Notes: generated by a model not told the origin, from the letters alone. A stretch of DNA of 34,303 nucleotides from JANXQG01 sp037147235 (GCA_037147235.1 JBAWVO010000033.1:1-34303); one strand, 5' to 3'. Positions 24,519 through 34,257 are shown, counted from the first letter of the stretch. Made by a program: numbers and translations.

Positions 24519-27500
24519 CTAGGCTGCCCTTCGTGCTGCTCCAGGCCACCGCGACGGCATGGCTAGGATGGCTGGGCTGTCGTCTTGTAGTTCCACTTGG
24601 TCGAAGGCGGTTGGATTCACAGTTCTTCGGGCTGCCCTGCGACGCGACCACCCGTAGCCCACCAACCCGATGGTGCCGACGATGAGCAGAGCGAGCGTAG
24701 AGGGTTCAGGGACCGGTTGCCAAAGAATTGCGTGTGGATTTCCCCCACTATCGTTTGCATAGCCAACGATGTTGCCTCCGGCGTCAATCGCATTGGCGTA
24801 GGCTGACGTGTAACCACCGGGCAGGAACTGGTTGAGGTCCACGGCACTCTCGGCTGTTCCACTCCAGAGAATAGCATGTACGGGCTCACCCCACTTGAAA
24901 CCATAGCCGACTTGCTGGATGCCGTTGGTATCCAACGCCATTGAGTGAACGAACCCACTGGGATGTAGATCGACGTAGCTCGTGGCCGTGCCGTTCCAGA
25001 GAAGAGCATGCCAAACGCCACCCATTTCCGGTGTCTCCCCCCGTCCTACCTGTTGTGTACCATATATTTCATTGGCGATGGACCAGTCAAAACCGGGCGG
25101 GTTCAGGTCGATATAGGCGGAAGCGCTGCTGCTCCACAACATAGCGTGAGCACCACCCGTGGGTGTGGTGTCCGCATATCCAACCTGCTGTGTGCCGTTA
25201 GTGCCCATCGCCTGGGAACCATAGAATCCGGCTGGGCTCAGGTCCACGTAGTTTGCGGCACTGCCTTTCCATAGCAAAGCGTGAGATTGGCTGCCGGTTC
25301 CGACATAACCGTATCCGACTTGCTCTGTACCCCTGACATCCAACGCCGACGTTCGCTCGTATCCGTTGGGGTTCAGGTCGATGTAGGTTGCCGCGCTGCC
25401 GCTCCATAATAGGGCGTGCCAACTGCCGCTCATTTCCGGGCTCTCACCACGGCCGACCTGCTGCATGCCATTTGTCGCCTCGGCGATGGACCAGATGTAT
25501 CCGGCAGGATTCAGATCAACGTACCCGGTTGGATCGCCGCTCCACAACACCGCTCTGGCACCTGTCGTTGGCGTAGTACCGACATAACCGACCTGCTGCG
25601 AACCGCTTGTGCCCAATGCTTCGGATGCGCCGAAACCGCTGGGGTTTAAGTCGATTGCTCGGTAAGTACTCGCCTGGGCACTTCCGGCAAATGCGATTAA
25701 AAGAGCAATGCACAATCCGGTGCTCCGGAATCGTAGCAACGTCCAGCCCAGCAGCCCGATCACAGCAACACCGAGCAACCCCAACGTCGAAGGTTCCGGC
25801 ACGACGCTGATAACACCGGTCGTGTACAGGTTGCTGGTGTTCCACCTGAGTCCATTCGGCAACGGAGCGAGCAATAAGCTACTGAAGTGTCCAGTCGTCG
25901 TCCCATTGATAATATCGAAGGTCTGACCCAATGTTGGCACAAATTTGTTAATCAAATCGAGTTCCAATGTCCCATCCAACATGCCAGCCTCCGACAGATT
26001 TAACACGTCATATTGGCTGCCAGCAGACAGACCGCCCACCTCCATGAGCAATGTGCTGGACGGGGCAAGAGAAAGATATTCCAAGTTCACCGATGCAGGA
26101 CTCAGGCCAGGAGAATAGGTGCCTGCAAAAGAGACCGAACCGCTGTAGGTTCCGACACCCTTGACAAAGCCGGTCAAGGTTAGTTTGCCGTCAGTTGCAT
26201 AGACGCTGCCGTTGATGATCGTCGCTTTGGCCAGTAGATTGGTGCTTTCCACGACACCGTTACCGACAATGCTATGGGCGAAGTCGAGCGATAGGCCATT
26301 GGCAACGGAAAGCGTGCCACCCGCCAAAGTCGTCAGTGAACCGAGTGCCGCTTGGCTCTTGGAATGGATCGTGACGGTGTGCGATCCAGCGTACAGTCGC
26401 CCATCGCTGAAGAAACCGTCGTAGGAGTTACTATCACCTAAGACCAGATTATCCGTGGCTTCGATGGTTGAACCGATGCCCGCTGCCACTGCTCCGTTGA
26501 CGGTGCCTGAGCCAACAAGATTGCCGCCTAGCGGAATAGTGACCCCGTTGGGGGCAGTCAGGGTTCCACCGCTCAAGGTAGTCAGCACGCCAAGATTGGC
26601 GAAGCCCCTAGTGTTGAGGGTGACGGCGTTGGAACCTACGATCAAGGAGCCAGCATGGTTGAAGCCTGTGTAGCTCGTTGAATCGCCAAGGGAGAGGTTG
26701 CCTGTGGCCGTGATCGACGAACCGATACTGCCCGCGATGCTGCTGTTGACGCTTCCAGAACCAGTCAGTGTCGCTCCACCCGCGATCAAAACACTGCCAC
26801 CAGTCAGCTTGCCCGTTACACTAAGCGACCCTTGATTGATCGTTGTCCCACCGGTGTAGGTGCTACTGCCGGAAAGGTTCAAGGTACCGAAACCGCCTTT
26901 GATAAGTGCGATGTCCTGACCATTAAGACCTTTGGTAACTGATCCGGCATAAGCGGAACCACCAGAGGCAATGTTCACCGCAAGGATCGTCGGAGTTGGC
27001 TGACTGGCGGGGGTGCTATTGTCCGTAATCACGGCTCCGGTAGAGCCACTGACCGAGGGCAGGGTAAGGCCGAAACTGTTCAGATCAACAGTGCCGCTGC
27101 TGCCGATTGTTATGCCACCAGTCCCCAAAGCCGCCACATTGCCCAACTGGAGCGTGCCTTGATTGACGGTTGTGCCTCCAGAATATGTGTTTGTGCCGGA
27201 AAGCGTCAGTATACCGAGGCCGAGCTTGGTAAGTCCACCCGTGCCACTTTTTAACAAATTAGCTCCAATTCCCACCAAACTTCCATACGTATCAATGAAG
27301 GCTCCACCATCTTGGACATTTGCAGTCAGATTAGGCCCACCATTGAAGGAAGTGATATTGTTGCCAATGGATTGGAGCGTCCCCCCGTTGAAATTGAAGG
27401 TGGCGGTTCCAGTACCCGCAAGTATAGTTGGGAAAATTAGTAGTCCACCGTTGAGATTATATGTTCCGCTGCTACCTGAGTTGGCAGCAAGAAGTAAGGT

Positions 27501-28232
27501 ACGACCAGGATTAGAAACCGAGTGTGTTCCGCTCGTCTGCGTAAAGGTGCCTGTGCCGGATTCGCCTACCCATTCCCAACCCACGTTTGAAAGCAGACCG
27601 CTACTAAGGATGTACGTCCCACTACTACCCGAATTGGTGCCGATATAAAGGCCGTAACCAACCGAATGGGTTCCACCAGATTGGAGAAAAAGTCCCGTGC
27701 CGGATTCGCCTACCCACTCCCAGCCTAAAGACCCTGAATTTAAGAGCAGACCATTGCTAAGGTTATATGTCCCACTGCTACCCGAATTGGTACCGAGATG
27801 AAGGCCGCTATCAATAGAATGCGTTCCGCCAGATTGGGTGAAGCTGCCTGTGCCGGAGTAGCCTACCCACTCCCAGCCCGAGCCGGTCGAGGAAAGTCCA
27901 CCGCCAGTCATATTGACTGCTCCGGTGCTTGCTGTACCCGAAGAGGCAAGGTAAAGGAAATTACTCACTTCCCCCGGCTGAGTGATTGTTGCGGTCCCAC
28001 CGTTAGTGATGTACACAATACCGTTAGGAGGCTCCCCACCAATCCAGTTTCCCGCAACCGACCAATCGCCTGTTGTAACATTCCAGGTGGAGTCAGCTTC
28101 AGCAACAGAGGTAAGCAATAGCAACGAACCTACCGTGATGCTGACCGGCAAGCAGGAACGAGCAGCGGAAGCAGCCAGGGTATTCATTTGCAGTGCCACC
28201 GACATCAATCGGCAAACCATCATCTTAAACAT
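24519..28232 (-). CDS. Double PEP-CTERM surface protein (beta-strand repeats joined to HAF repeats)
   Basis: This 1237-residue protein looks like two secreted proteins in one frame. Part one (1 to about 835) has a signal peptide (SLLLLTSVAEA), three repeats of about 48 residues (GWEWVGESGTG to GSSGTY), autotransporter-associated repeats (KLGLGILTLSGTNTYSGGTT), and a PEP-CTERM sorting signal near 810 (VPEPSTLGLLG, helix, LLRFRS). Part two follows at once with a signal-like helix ending AGSAQAS, seven HAF-type repeats (DLNP, QQVGYG, HALLW) and a second PEP-CTERM (VPEPSTLALL, SRRRAARR), then a tail of about 35 residues. PEP-CTERM proteins are exported and processed by an exosortase. The ATG at 28232 has AAGGAG seven bases upstream. 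No Met separates the parts; an in-frame TTG does, with a poor ribosome site. Confidence 0.85.
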   Translation of the reverse strand: MFKMMVCRLMSVALQMNTLAASAARSCLPVSITVGSLLLLTSVAEADSTWNVTTGDWSVAGNWIGGEPPNGIVYITNGGTATITQPGEVSNFLYLASSGTASTGAVNMTGGGLSSTGSGWEWVGYSGTGSFTQSGGTHSIDSGLHLGTNSGSSGTYNLSNGLLLNSGSLGWEWVGESGTGLFLQSGGTHSVGYGLYIGTNSGSSGTYILSSGLLSNVGWEWVGESGTGTFTQTSGTHSVSNPGRTLLLAANSGSSGTYNLNGGLLIFPTILAGTGTATFNFNGGTLQSIGNNITSFNGGPNLTANVQDGGAFIDTYGSLVGIGANLLKSGTGGLTKLGLGILTLSGTNTYSGGTTVNQGTLQLGNVAALGTGGITIGSSGTVDLNSFGLTLPSVSGSTGAVITDNSTPASQPTPTILAVNIASGGSAYAGSVTKGLNGQDIALIKGGFGTLNLSGSSTYTGGTTINQGSLSVTGKLTGGSVLIAGGATLTGSGSVNSSIAGSIGSSITATGNLSLGDSTSYTGFNHAGSLIVGSNAVTLNTRGFANLGVLTTLSGGTLTAPNGVTIPLGGNLVGSGTVNGAVAAGIGSTIEATDNLVLGDSNSYDGFFSDGRLYAGSHTVTIHSKSQAALGSLTTLAGGTLSVANGLSLDFAHSIVGNGVVESTNLLAKATIINGSVYATDGKLTLTGFVKGVGTYSGSVSFAGTYSPGLSPASVNLEYLSLAPSSTLLMEVGGLSAGSQYDVLNLSEAGMLDGTLELDLINKFVPTLGQTFDIINGTTTGHFSSLLLAPLPNGLRWNTSNLYTTGVISVVPEPSTLGLLGVAVIGLLGWTLLRFRSTGLCIALLIAFAGSAQASTYRAIDLNPSGFGASEALGTSGSQQVGYVGTTPTTGARAVLWSGDPTGYVDLNPAGYIWSIAEATNGMQQVGRGESPEMSGSWHALLWSGSAATYIDLNPNGYERTSALDVRGTEQVGYGYVGTGSQSHALLWKGSAANYVDLSPAGFYGSQAMGTNGTQQVGYADTTPTGGAHAMLWSSSASAYIDLNPPGFDWSIANEIYGTQQVGRGETPEMGGVWHALLWNGTATSYVDLHPSGFVHSMALDTNGIQQVGYGFKWGEPVHAILWSGTAESAVDLNQFLPGGYTSAYANAIDAGGNIVGYANDSGGNPHAILWQPVPEPSTLALLIVGTIGLVGYGWSRRRAARRTVNPTAFDQVELQDDSPAILAMPSRWPGAARRAA
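24720..25656 (-). repeat. Seven HAF-type repeats with a period-three super-pattern
   Basis: Seven units of about 45 residues each have a DLNP start, a QQVGYG centre and a HALLWSG end. Unit 2 resembles unit 5 (WSIA, then QVGRGE.PEM.G.WHALLW) and unit 1 resembles unit 4, so a block of three was probably duplicated. Confidence 0.8.
27545..27890 (-). repeat. Three repeats of about 48 residues near the N terminus
   Basis: Three units share GWEWVG(E/Y)SGTG, F.Q(S/T).GTHS and a NSGSSGTY.L..GLL end, and the DNA is also strongly alike (spacing about 140-150 bases). Part of the 24519 gene product. Confidence 0.75.
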
Positions 28233-28314
28233 GTGCTATCTCCTTATGTTGATTGTGTCATAACTCAAATAGTGGTTACCTGTCAGGCGATGATCCGCGT
28301 CCGAAACGCCGCGA

Positions 28315-31300
28315 TCAAGCTGCCCGCCGTGCTGGTTCCGTCCATCGCGACGGCATGGACAAAATGGCTGGGCTGTTATCCTGGCTGGCGGCAAACAAAG
28401 AATGCTTCTGCCTTCGCCGCCACGCCCAACCCGCCATCCCGATCCCTCCAATGCCTAACAGAACCAAACTCGAAGGTTCAGGCACGACCGCAAACTCGCT
28501 ATTATGGTCCAAAACTGCCCAAACAGTGTGGTTGGCCGTATTCACGCCATAGTTGCCCAGTGCCAATAGGTTGGAGTTGTACGGCTGGTTTCCCAAATAG
28601 TTGGTCGTACCGCCAAAGTTGCCGTCCACCGCGTTGATCCAATGGTCGGCGTTGACGCCCATCCCGCCAAGAAAGCCGTCTTCGCCCATGTCGAGGGAGC
28701 CAAGATAGAGCCGATGTTGGGTGATCGCGTCGGTCTCCGTCAGCCCCCAGATGTTCAGCAGTGATGCCGGGTCGTAGTTCATCTGGAGCACGAACCAGTC
28801 AGTCTGATGACTACCGTTATGGGTTCCAGTGCCGTTCAGCGCAACGCCGCTGAGATCGAGTACCTCGCTAATGAGTCCGCCACCCACCTGGGTCTTTTCT
28901 GCGGCCGAACGAGTCCGCCAAGCCATTGTCACGTCTGCCTGGGTGCTGGAATTGCCCGCGAGCATGTCGGCGGCGGTGGAAAGCTCGCCGCTGGCAAGAT
29001 TCGTGATCGACGAGCCGAGTCCGGCATAAGTGGCACTTGCCGTCACACGACGGGTGATGCTGGCATCGCCGTTGCCGTTGTCGAATACGCCATCGGCATC
29101 TTTGCCGACGAGCAATTTGTCCGAGCCGTTGTTGGCAAGCGAGCCTGTGACCTGGAGTGTGCCAGAGGAGACGGTCGTTGTGCCGGTGTAAGTGTTCGAT
29201 CCCGTTAGGGTCAGGGTGTTGCCGCCCAACACGGTCAGACCGCCGCTACCCGAGATGACTCCCGAAATTCTGACATTACCACCACCGGTACCAAAGCCGG
29301 TCGTGCCATTAAGAATGATCGGTCCAGTAAACGCAGAATCCCCACCGCCGTCATTGCAAAGCGCTCCCTGCCCACTTGGGCCATTTCCTCCGGCAAATAC
29401 GAGCGGGTTAGTAAGCGTAGGGTCACGGTACGTCTTAACACATGCGCCATTGGCCACAGTTACCGTGACTCCACTGCCACCCCAGTTGGAACTGTCCGCA
29501 ACTACTCCGTTCGGACCACCATCTGCTCCAAGTCCGCCGGTCTGAACCACGATCGCCGCCAACTGTGGATTCTCGCTGTTCATGAACAAGGTGCCACTAC
29601 CAGTCTTCGTCAACGTGTGGTTACCTGCGCTCGTCGTGATGGTACCAACGAGGTTGACTTGATTCTCCAGCACGCCAAAAGCACTGTCCGCAGTGATTGT
29701 AATGTTGTTGTAAACGAACCCACCACAAATAACGCGATCAACTGCCAACTCTCCTCCAGCAAGAGCAACTGGCGAGAGTCCGAGGGCATGAACAGTGCCA
29801 AAAAATCCCTCGGTATCAAGGGCAACCACCCGACCAGCACTGATCGTTGTGCCGCCGCTATAGGTGTTGCTGCCAGTCAAGGTCAGCGTGCCAGCGCCGA
29901 TCTTAGTTAAATGGATACGCCCCCCAACTAAACCACTGTCTGAGATCGTGCCAGCAAAGGCTGTAGAACTGGAATCTCCCACGGTAAACGTGCATGCCGT
30001 TGCCGTAGCGCTGTTCATGACCGTACCAGCTCCGGAAAGCGATGCGATCTGTTGTGAGATTCCGCCAAGATCAAAAACTCCAGCGACACTGATCGAAAGC
30101 GGAGTCGTGGTCGGCAGCAGGTTGGCAGGGGAATTCCCACTGTTGTACAACAACTCAATCTGAGCAGCGTTCAGAGCGATTCCATAAACATAAAACTCAT
30201 CCATCCATCCATTGAACGGGACCGAACCATCGTTTCCGGGGCTCCAGCCGAGGCGAATATGCTGGCCTCCCTGTTCCTTACCATTCATATTCCCGCTTGC
30301 CCCATCCGTATGACCGTCCACATAGACCGTCGATACTCCACCGGTACGACTGATCGCCACGAAGTGCCAACTGCCATCATTCACGCTGGTGTTGCCCGTG
30401 ACATAGCCACCGTTCGGGGGAGCTCCGTTTTGGACCGCACCCATCCGCGTACCGGAACTGCCGTTGCCTTGGCTGAGGTAGAAGGTTTGGTCTCCTGGGT
30501 TCCAGCTCAAGTCGCCCTTGTAAAGCAGCGAGGCACCAGGGGTACTCGTCTTGACCCATGCTGCAATCGTATAGGTTGCGCTTCCGCTGAGGCTTGTGAT
30601 TCCAGAATTGATGTTGACATAAGATCCGGCGTTCCCGTTGAGACTGAGGCAATTTCCTTCGTGACCGCCGTTGACAACGGCGGCGCCACCAGTCAGGATA
30701 CCGTTCATTCCCAAACCGCCGCTGCCTCCGTTATTGGCAGTTCCGCCAGCGACATCGTCGAACGAATAATAAGCAACCGCGCCAGCAGGGGCACTGACAG
30801 ATGCTAACTTCAGCGTACCGGCGGTAATGACGGTGGGACCGGTGTAGGTGTTCAATCCCGTTAGTGTCAGGGTATTCCCGCCCAACACAACTAAGCCGCC
30901 GCTGCCCGAGATGCTGCCGGACACTGTCATATTGCCGCCAACCGTTCCAAAACCTGTGATGCCGTTCAGGGTGATCGGTCCGGCGAATGTCGAATCTCCA
31001 TATACCACTAATGCTCCCTGGTTGTTGATTCCGTTGCCGCCTTGAAACACTAGTGGATTTGATATGGTTGGGTTCTTGAATGTCATGACGCCAGCGCCAT
31101 TGGCGATATTTACGCTGACCCCGCTGCCGCCCCAATTAGAACTATCCTTCACGACACCACTCGAACCGCCATCGGCTCCAAGGTAACCTTGCTCCACAAC
31201 GATGCTACTAACCTGCGGAGCATAACTGTTCAGATAAAGCGTACCGGTACCGGTTTTCGTGAGTACATGGCTCCCACCACTACCGGTGACCGAACCGATA

Positions 31301-32406
31301 ATATTGATCTGATTCTGTAGCACAGCAACTGTCGAATCCGCGCTCAGGGTGATGCCATTTGCTAGATAGCCGAAGTTGACACGATTGATGGCCACTGTGC
31401 CGCCGCTGAGAGTGATTGCCCCGGTTCCAAGTCCGGCAACGGTACTGCCGTTCGCTGACGCATCCTGAGCAACGATCATTCCACCGATAACCGTTGTGCC
31501 GCGAGCGTACGTGTTGACACCGGTCAGTGTCAGCTTTCCGCTGCCGGTTTTGGTCAGGCCGATGGTGCCGGTGGTATTTTTGATGACGCCGTCAAACGTG
31601 CTGGTGGCGCTGTTGTTGCCAACGGTCAGCATAACTGATCCGCCTGCGCTAGCGTTGTCCACTACGGCATTACTACCGCCGCTCAATCCGTTAATCTGCG
31701 CGTTGTTGCCGTTCATGTCTAGCGTGGCTGGGTTATTCGTTCCATCGCTGCCAAACACGAGGTCGCCCGCATTGGTTCCAAAGGGCAGAACATTGTTGGC
31801 ACCGAGTTGCAGCACGCCACTGTTAACTGCCGTGTTACCCGAGTAGCTGTTGCTGCCAGTGAATCTGATAGTATCGGTGGATTCAATCACCACATTGCCG
31901 GACCCGCTTATGGCGGAAGCAATGACTGCTGTAGACTTTGCCACGCCGCCAAAGTTTCCGCCGCCACTATTGAGTACGATGCTTCCGGCAAGGGTGAAAG
32001 TTGTATTGCCGCTATACGCCGCCACCCCTCCGTTGTCGAGAGTCAGGTTGTCAATCGTAATAGCAGTGCCGCTGGCACCCTTAAACGCAAGCCAGCTCCG
32101 GCCATTCAAGGTGAGCGAATCACCTTGAAAATCGTAATTCAGGCTGGTCTGTGGAGTACGCAAAGTATGGCCAGTAGCAACATACGTGTTGCCACTACTT
32201 GGTGCTTGCCCGTTGGACCAATGTCCAGATGCATTGAAGCTCGTGGTACCCATGGCGTCGTCTGCCGTCAACGTGACCACGGCACCATGCCCGTTAGATG
32301 CAACTGCCAAGATACCCGCCAGACCAGTCACCAAACCCAACCGCATCAGACGGAACCTCGTTGCTGGGCTTGCAACAGACTGCACGAACGAACGTAATCG
32401 GAACAT
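28315..32406 (-). CDS. PEP-CTERM surface protein with beta-strand repeats and a LamG domain
   Basis: This 1363-residue secreted protein has a signal peptide (LGLVTGLAGILAVASNGHGA) and many autotransporter-associated beta-strand units (LTKTGSGKLTLTGVNTY type). A LamG/concanavalin-like domain lies at about 545-755 (AYYSFDD, TIAAWVKT, WHFVAISR, VYVDG, GWMDEFYVYG), then a second set of beta-strand units and a C-terminal globular part. A PEP-CTERM signal (VVPEPSSLVLLG, helix, WRRRQKH) starts at 1307, and about 30 residues follow it. It is probably exported and processed by an exosortase; LamG domains often bind carbohydrate. The ATG at 32406 has GGAGG six bases upstream. The gap of 82 bases to the next PEP-CTERM gene suggests a shared transcript, although that gene has its own ribosome site. 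Confidence 0.88.
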   Translation of the reverse strand: MFRLRSFVQSVASPATRFRLMRLGLVTGLAGILAVASNGHGAVVTLTADDAMGTTSFNASGHWSNGQAPSSGNTYVATGHTLRTPQTSLNYDFQGDSLTLNGRSWLAFKGASGTAITIDNLTLDNGGVAAYSGNTTFTLAGSIVLNSGGGNFGGVAKSTAVIASAISGSGNVVIESTDTIRFTGSNSYSGNTAVNSGVLQLGANNVLPFGTNAGDLVFGSDGTNNPATLDMNGNNAQINGLSGGSNAVVDNASAGGSVMLTVGNNSATSTFDGVIKNTTGTIGLTKTGSGKLTLTGVNTYARGTTVIGGMIVAQDASANGSTVAGLGTGAITLSGGTVAINRVNFGYLANGITLSADSTVAVLQNQINIIGSVTGSGGSHVLTKTGTGTLYLNSYAPQVSSIVVEQGYLGADGGSSGVVKDSSNWGGSGVSVNIANGAGVMTFKNPTISNPLVFQGGNGINNQGALVVYGDSTFAGPITLNGITGFGTVGGNMTVSGSISGSGGLVVLGGNTLTLTGLNTYTGPTVITAGTLKLASVSAPAGAVAYYSFDDVAGGTANNGGSGGLGMNGILTGGAAVVNGGHEGNCLSLNGNAGSYVNINSGITSLSGSATYTIAAWVKTSTPGASLLYKGDLSWNPGDQTFYLSQGNGSSGTRMGAVQNGAPPNGGYVTGNTSVNDGSWHFVAISRTGGVSTVYVDGHTDGASGNMNGKEQGGQHIRLGWSPGNDGSVPFNGWMDEFYVYGIALNAAQIELLYNSGNSPANLLPTTTPLSISVAGVFDLGGISQQIASLSGAGTVMNSATATACTFTVGDSSSTAFAGTISDSGLVGGRIHLTKIGAGTLTLTGSNTYSGGTTISAGRVVALDTEGFFGTVHALGLSPVALAGGELAVDRVICGGFVYNNITITADSAFGVLENQVNLVGTITTSAGNHTLTKTGSGTLFMNSENPQLAAIVVQTGGLGADGGPNGVVADSSNWGGSGVTVTVANGACVKTYRDPTLTNPLVFAGGNGPSGQGALCNDGGGDSAFTGPIILNGTTGFGTGGGNVRISGVISGSGGLTVLGGNTLTLTGSNTYTGTTTVSSGTLQVTGSLANNGSDKLLVGKDADGVFDNGNGDASITRRVTASATYAGLGSSITNLASGELSTAADMLAGNSSTQADVTMAWRTRSAAEKTQVGGGLISEVLDLSGVALNGTGTHNGSHQTDWFVLQMNYDPASLLNIWGLTETDAITQHRLYLGSLDMGEDGFLGGMGVNADHWINAVDGNFGGTTNYLGNQPYNSNLLALGNYGVNTANHTVWAVLDHNSEFAVVPEPSSLVLLGIGGIGMAGWAWRRRQKHSLFAASQDNSPAILSMPSRWTEPARRAA
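29145..31500 (-). repeat. Duplicated block of about 240 residues flanking the LamG domain
   Basis: Residues about 302-541 (30783-31500) and 852-1087 (29145-29852) align along their length, sharing DSSNWGGSGV, NPLVF.GGNG, TGFGT.GGN and VLGGNTLTLTG.NTYTG. The LamG domain sits between the copies. Confidence 0.85.
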
Positions 32407-33266
32407 GACTTACCTCCACGGGGCATTGATCAAGGTGATTCGGGCAGGCATATTAGTGGTTTTACGTCTGGATGTCCCTGCGCACAGGGTGGAATAGTCA
32501 ACTCGGTCCAGCCAATACGACCGGAGACGCCCTCCAGTCTACACAGGGCGGTTGCACAATACCATGAGCCCGCAAGCACCAGACTAATTATCTCGGCCGT
32601 GCTCGCCGACGCACAATTCACTGGCCAGTCAGCCCGATTCGACCGGAAATGCTGCTGGCCGCCGAGCGGCAGAGGGGCGTGGGGTGTGGGGCCAAGTAGC
32701 TGATCTCGTGTGCGGTGAACGGCTGGCTGGGAGAGTTATGGCTACTGTTTATCAGCGACGTGCTCCGCTCATCAGTGCCTTCCGCAGGCGTGGGGCGAAC
32801 GAGATTCGGCATAAGTCGTTCTTGGCGCACGAGATAGGGCAACTGATTCACCCAGCAACTGATCACTCTGGTCACCCATGCGAGTGGAAAATCTCTCGGA
32901 AAACCGGAAAAGTGAGTGAAATACGGCCCCAGAATCCACTGTGACCTGCCCAAAATGCCGCCATACGGACTATTTCTTGACCAATAACGCTCACCACCGC
33001 TTGCCGTATTTGACCGTGTTTTTTGGGAAAGCCTCCGCGTGGACGGTGTTGCGCTCGTCGGCCAGAGGAGGGCAATCGCCCGTTATTGGTTGTGGCGTCC
33101 CGTTTCAACGCAGGGATTGCTGCCCAGATTGTGGGGCGGCCCTCAGGCTGTCGGCTCAATGGCCGCCACTGCACCCACGAGGTTTACTGGCGAGCAGGAG
33201 GAGGCATGGAGCCAACCACCGCGCGCTCAATCGCCAGTTGTCACGCTTGGAAGGGGCCCACAAGTC
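32407..33266. other. 860-base stretch with no convincing gene
   Basis: The part nearest 32406 should hold the promoter of the PEP-CTERM genes; TAATAT on the minus strand near 32450 could be a -10 box, but no -35 partner is clear. Frames on both strands are short, Arg/Pro/Ser-rich and lack ribosome sites. I see no insertion sequence ends, tRNA or CRISPR. It may contain decayed coding sequence. Confidence 0.4.
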
Positions 33267-34232
33267 CTACGCGCCCAAAGGGGCCCGAGAAAGCCGCAAC
33301 GGTGCTGCAAGCGGTACCCAGGGGCCGCGGATAGTTCCGACGACTGCCGCTTCCGCGGCGTTGAGGAACGTCTTGATTCGGGGCAGGAATCCCGGGGGCC
33401 AGCGGCGGTGGCCGTGTTTGAACATGCACATATAACTGGAACTCGTCCCAAGGACCATTGCCAGATCCACTAGCGTGATGCCCAGAGCGGCCGAGCGCTG
33501 TAGTAGTCCCTTGGCGTCCATTTCCTCGCCCGCGTCTCCGTCGCCCACAGGCGCGCTCTTGTCGCAGTCCGCAAAGTGCTTTGCCCATTCCCTGAGAAAA
33601 GCGTAATCGGGGAGAGCCCTTATTCGTGTCACAGACAGCCGCCCCAAACCCGATTCCCAGCTTGCCATCCGAATCATCGTCTCCATGTCGATCGCGTGCG
33701 GGTAGTCACTTCTGCCAATTACGAGGACGTGCAGCGCGTCCGCAACGTATCGCAGGTCTGCCAGTAGACGCGGCATTGTTGCCGCGCGTTCCTGGTCGGA
33801 CGCGTAAGCCCGCACGTAGCCAGCTCGCACGATGATGCTGCCCCTGGTGCCCGAGAGGAGGCTATGGCCCCAACTGCGTGGCAAACCGCCGCCATTGACC
33901 CAAAAAGGAATTGGGGCCTGATCCTGTCCGGGTACGCTGCCGATGATAAGCCGGACGCTGCTGCCATAGCCGCGTCGCCATCCGCGACGGCCTGGCACGA
34001 GCTCCAGCATAAGCATATCGACAAGCCGCCGTTGGCAAGGCGTGAGGGCATCCCACGCCGCGGGGCCAAACAGCCGCCTTAACAGCGCTGTCTCGACCTC
34101 GCGCCGTCGGGCGAGAACCTCGTCGCTTTCCGGCGGTTCCTGATAGGCGTACCACGCGCGAGGAGGGACAAAGTCACGAATTATTGGGCTGCCATCCGCT
34201 TTTAACATGAGCTGTTGCGACACGATTGTCAT
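33267..34232 (-). CDS. Protein of unknown function with possible C-terminal HTH
   Basis: I do not recognise this 321-residue protein. The first 200 residues are mixed helix and strand with Trp/Arg-rich segments. Residues about 245-295 read like an XRE-type HTH (LLQRSAALGITLVDLAMVLG followed by SSSYMCMFKHGHRRWPPGFLPRI), which suggests DNA binding. The ATG at 34232 has no clear ribosome site, and an ATG eight codons on does not either, so the start is uncertain. An inverted repeat lies upstream. It could be a regulator or part of a mobile element. The coding call is moderate; the HTH is tentative. Confidence 0.55.
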   Translation of the reverse strand: MTIVSQQLMLKADGSPIIRDFVPPRAWYAYQEPPESDEVLARRREVETALLRRLFGPAAWDALTPCQRRLVDMLMLELVPGRRGWRRGYGSSVRLIIGSVPGQDQAPIPFWVNGGGLPRSWGHSLLSGTRGSIIVRAGYVRAYASDQERAATMPRLLADLRYVADALHVLVIGRSDYPHAIDMETMIRMASWESGLGRLSVTRIRALPDYAFLREWAKHFADCDKSAPVGDGDAGEEMDAKGLLQRSAALGITLVDLAMVLGTSSSYMCMFKHGHRRWPPGFLPRIKTFLNAAEAAVVGTIRGPWVPLAAPLRLSRAPLGA

Positions 34233-34257
34233 TTGGTTTGTAAGTACTGTTTGTCAC

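Noticed and set aside
32941..33435. Plus-strand zinc-ribbon-like protein with two CxxC pairs
   Set aside because: It would start with GTG without a ribosome site, loses protein-like composition after about 65 residues and runs antisense into the 33267 gene.
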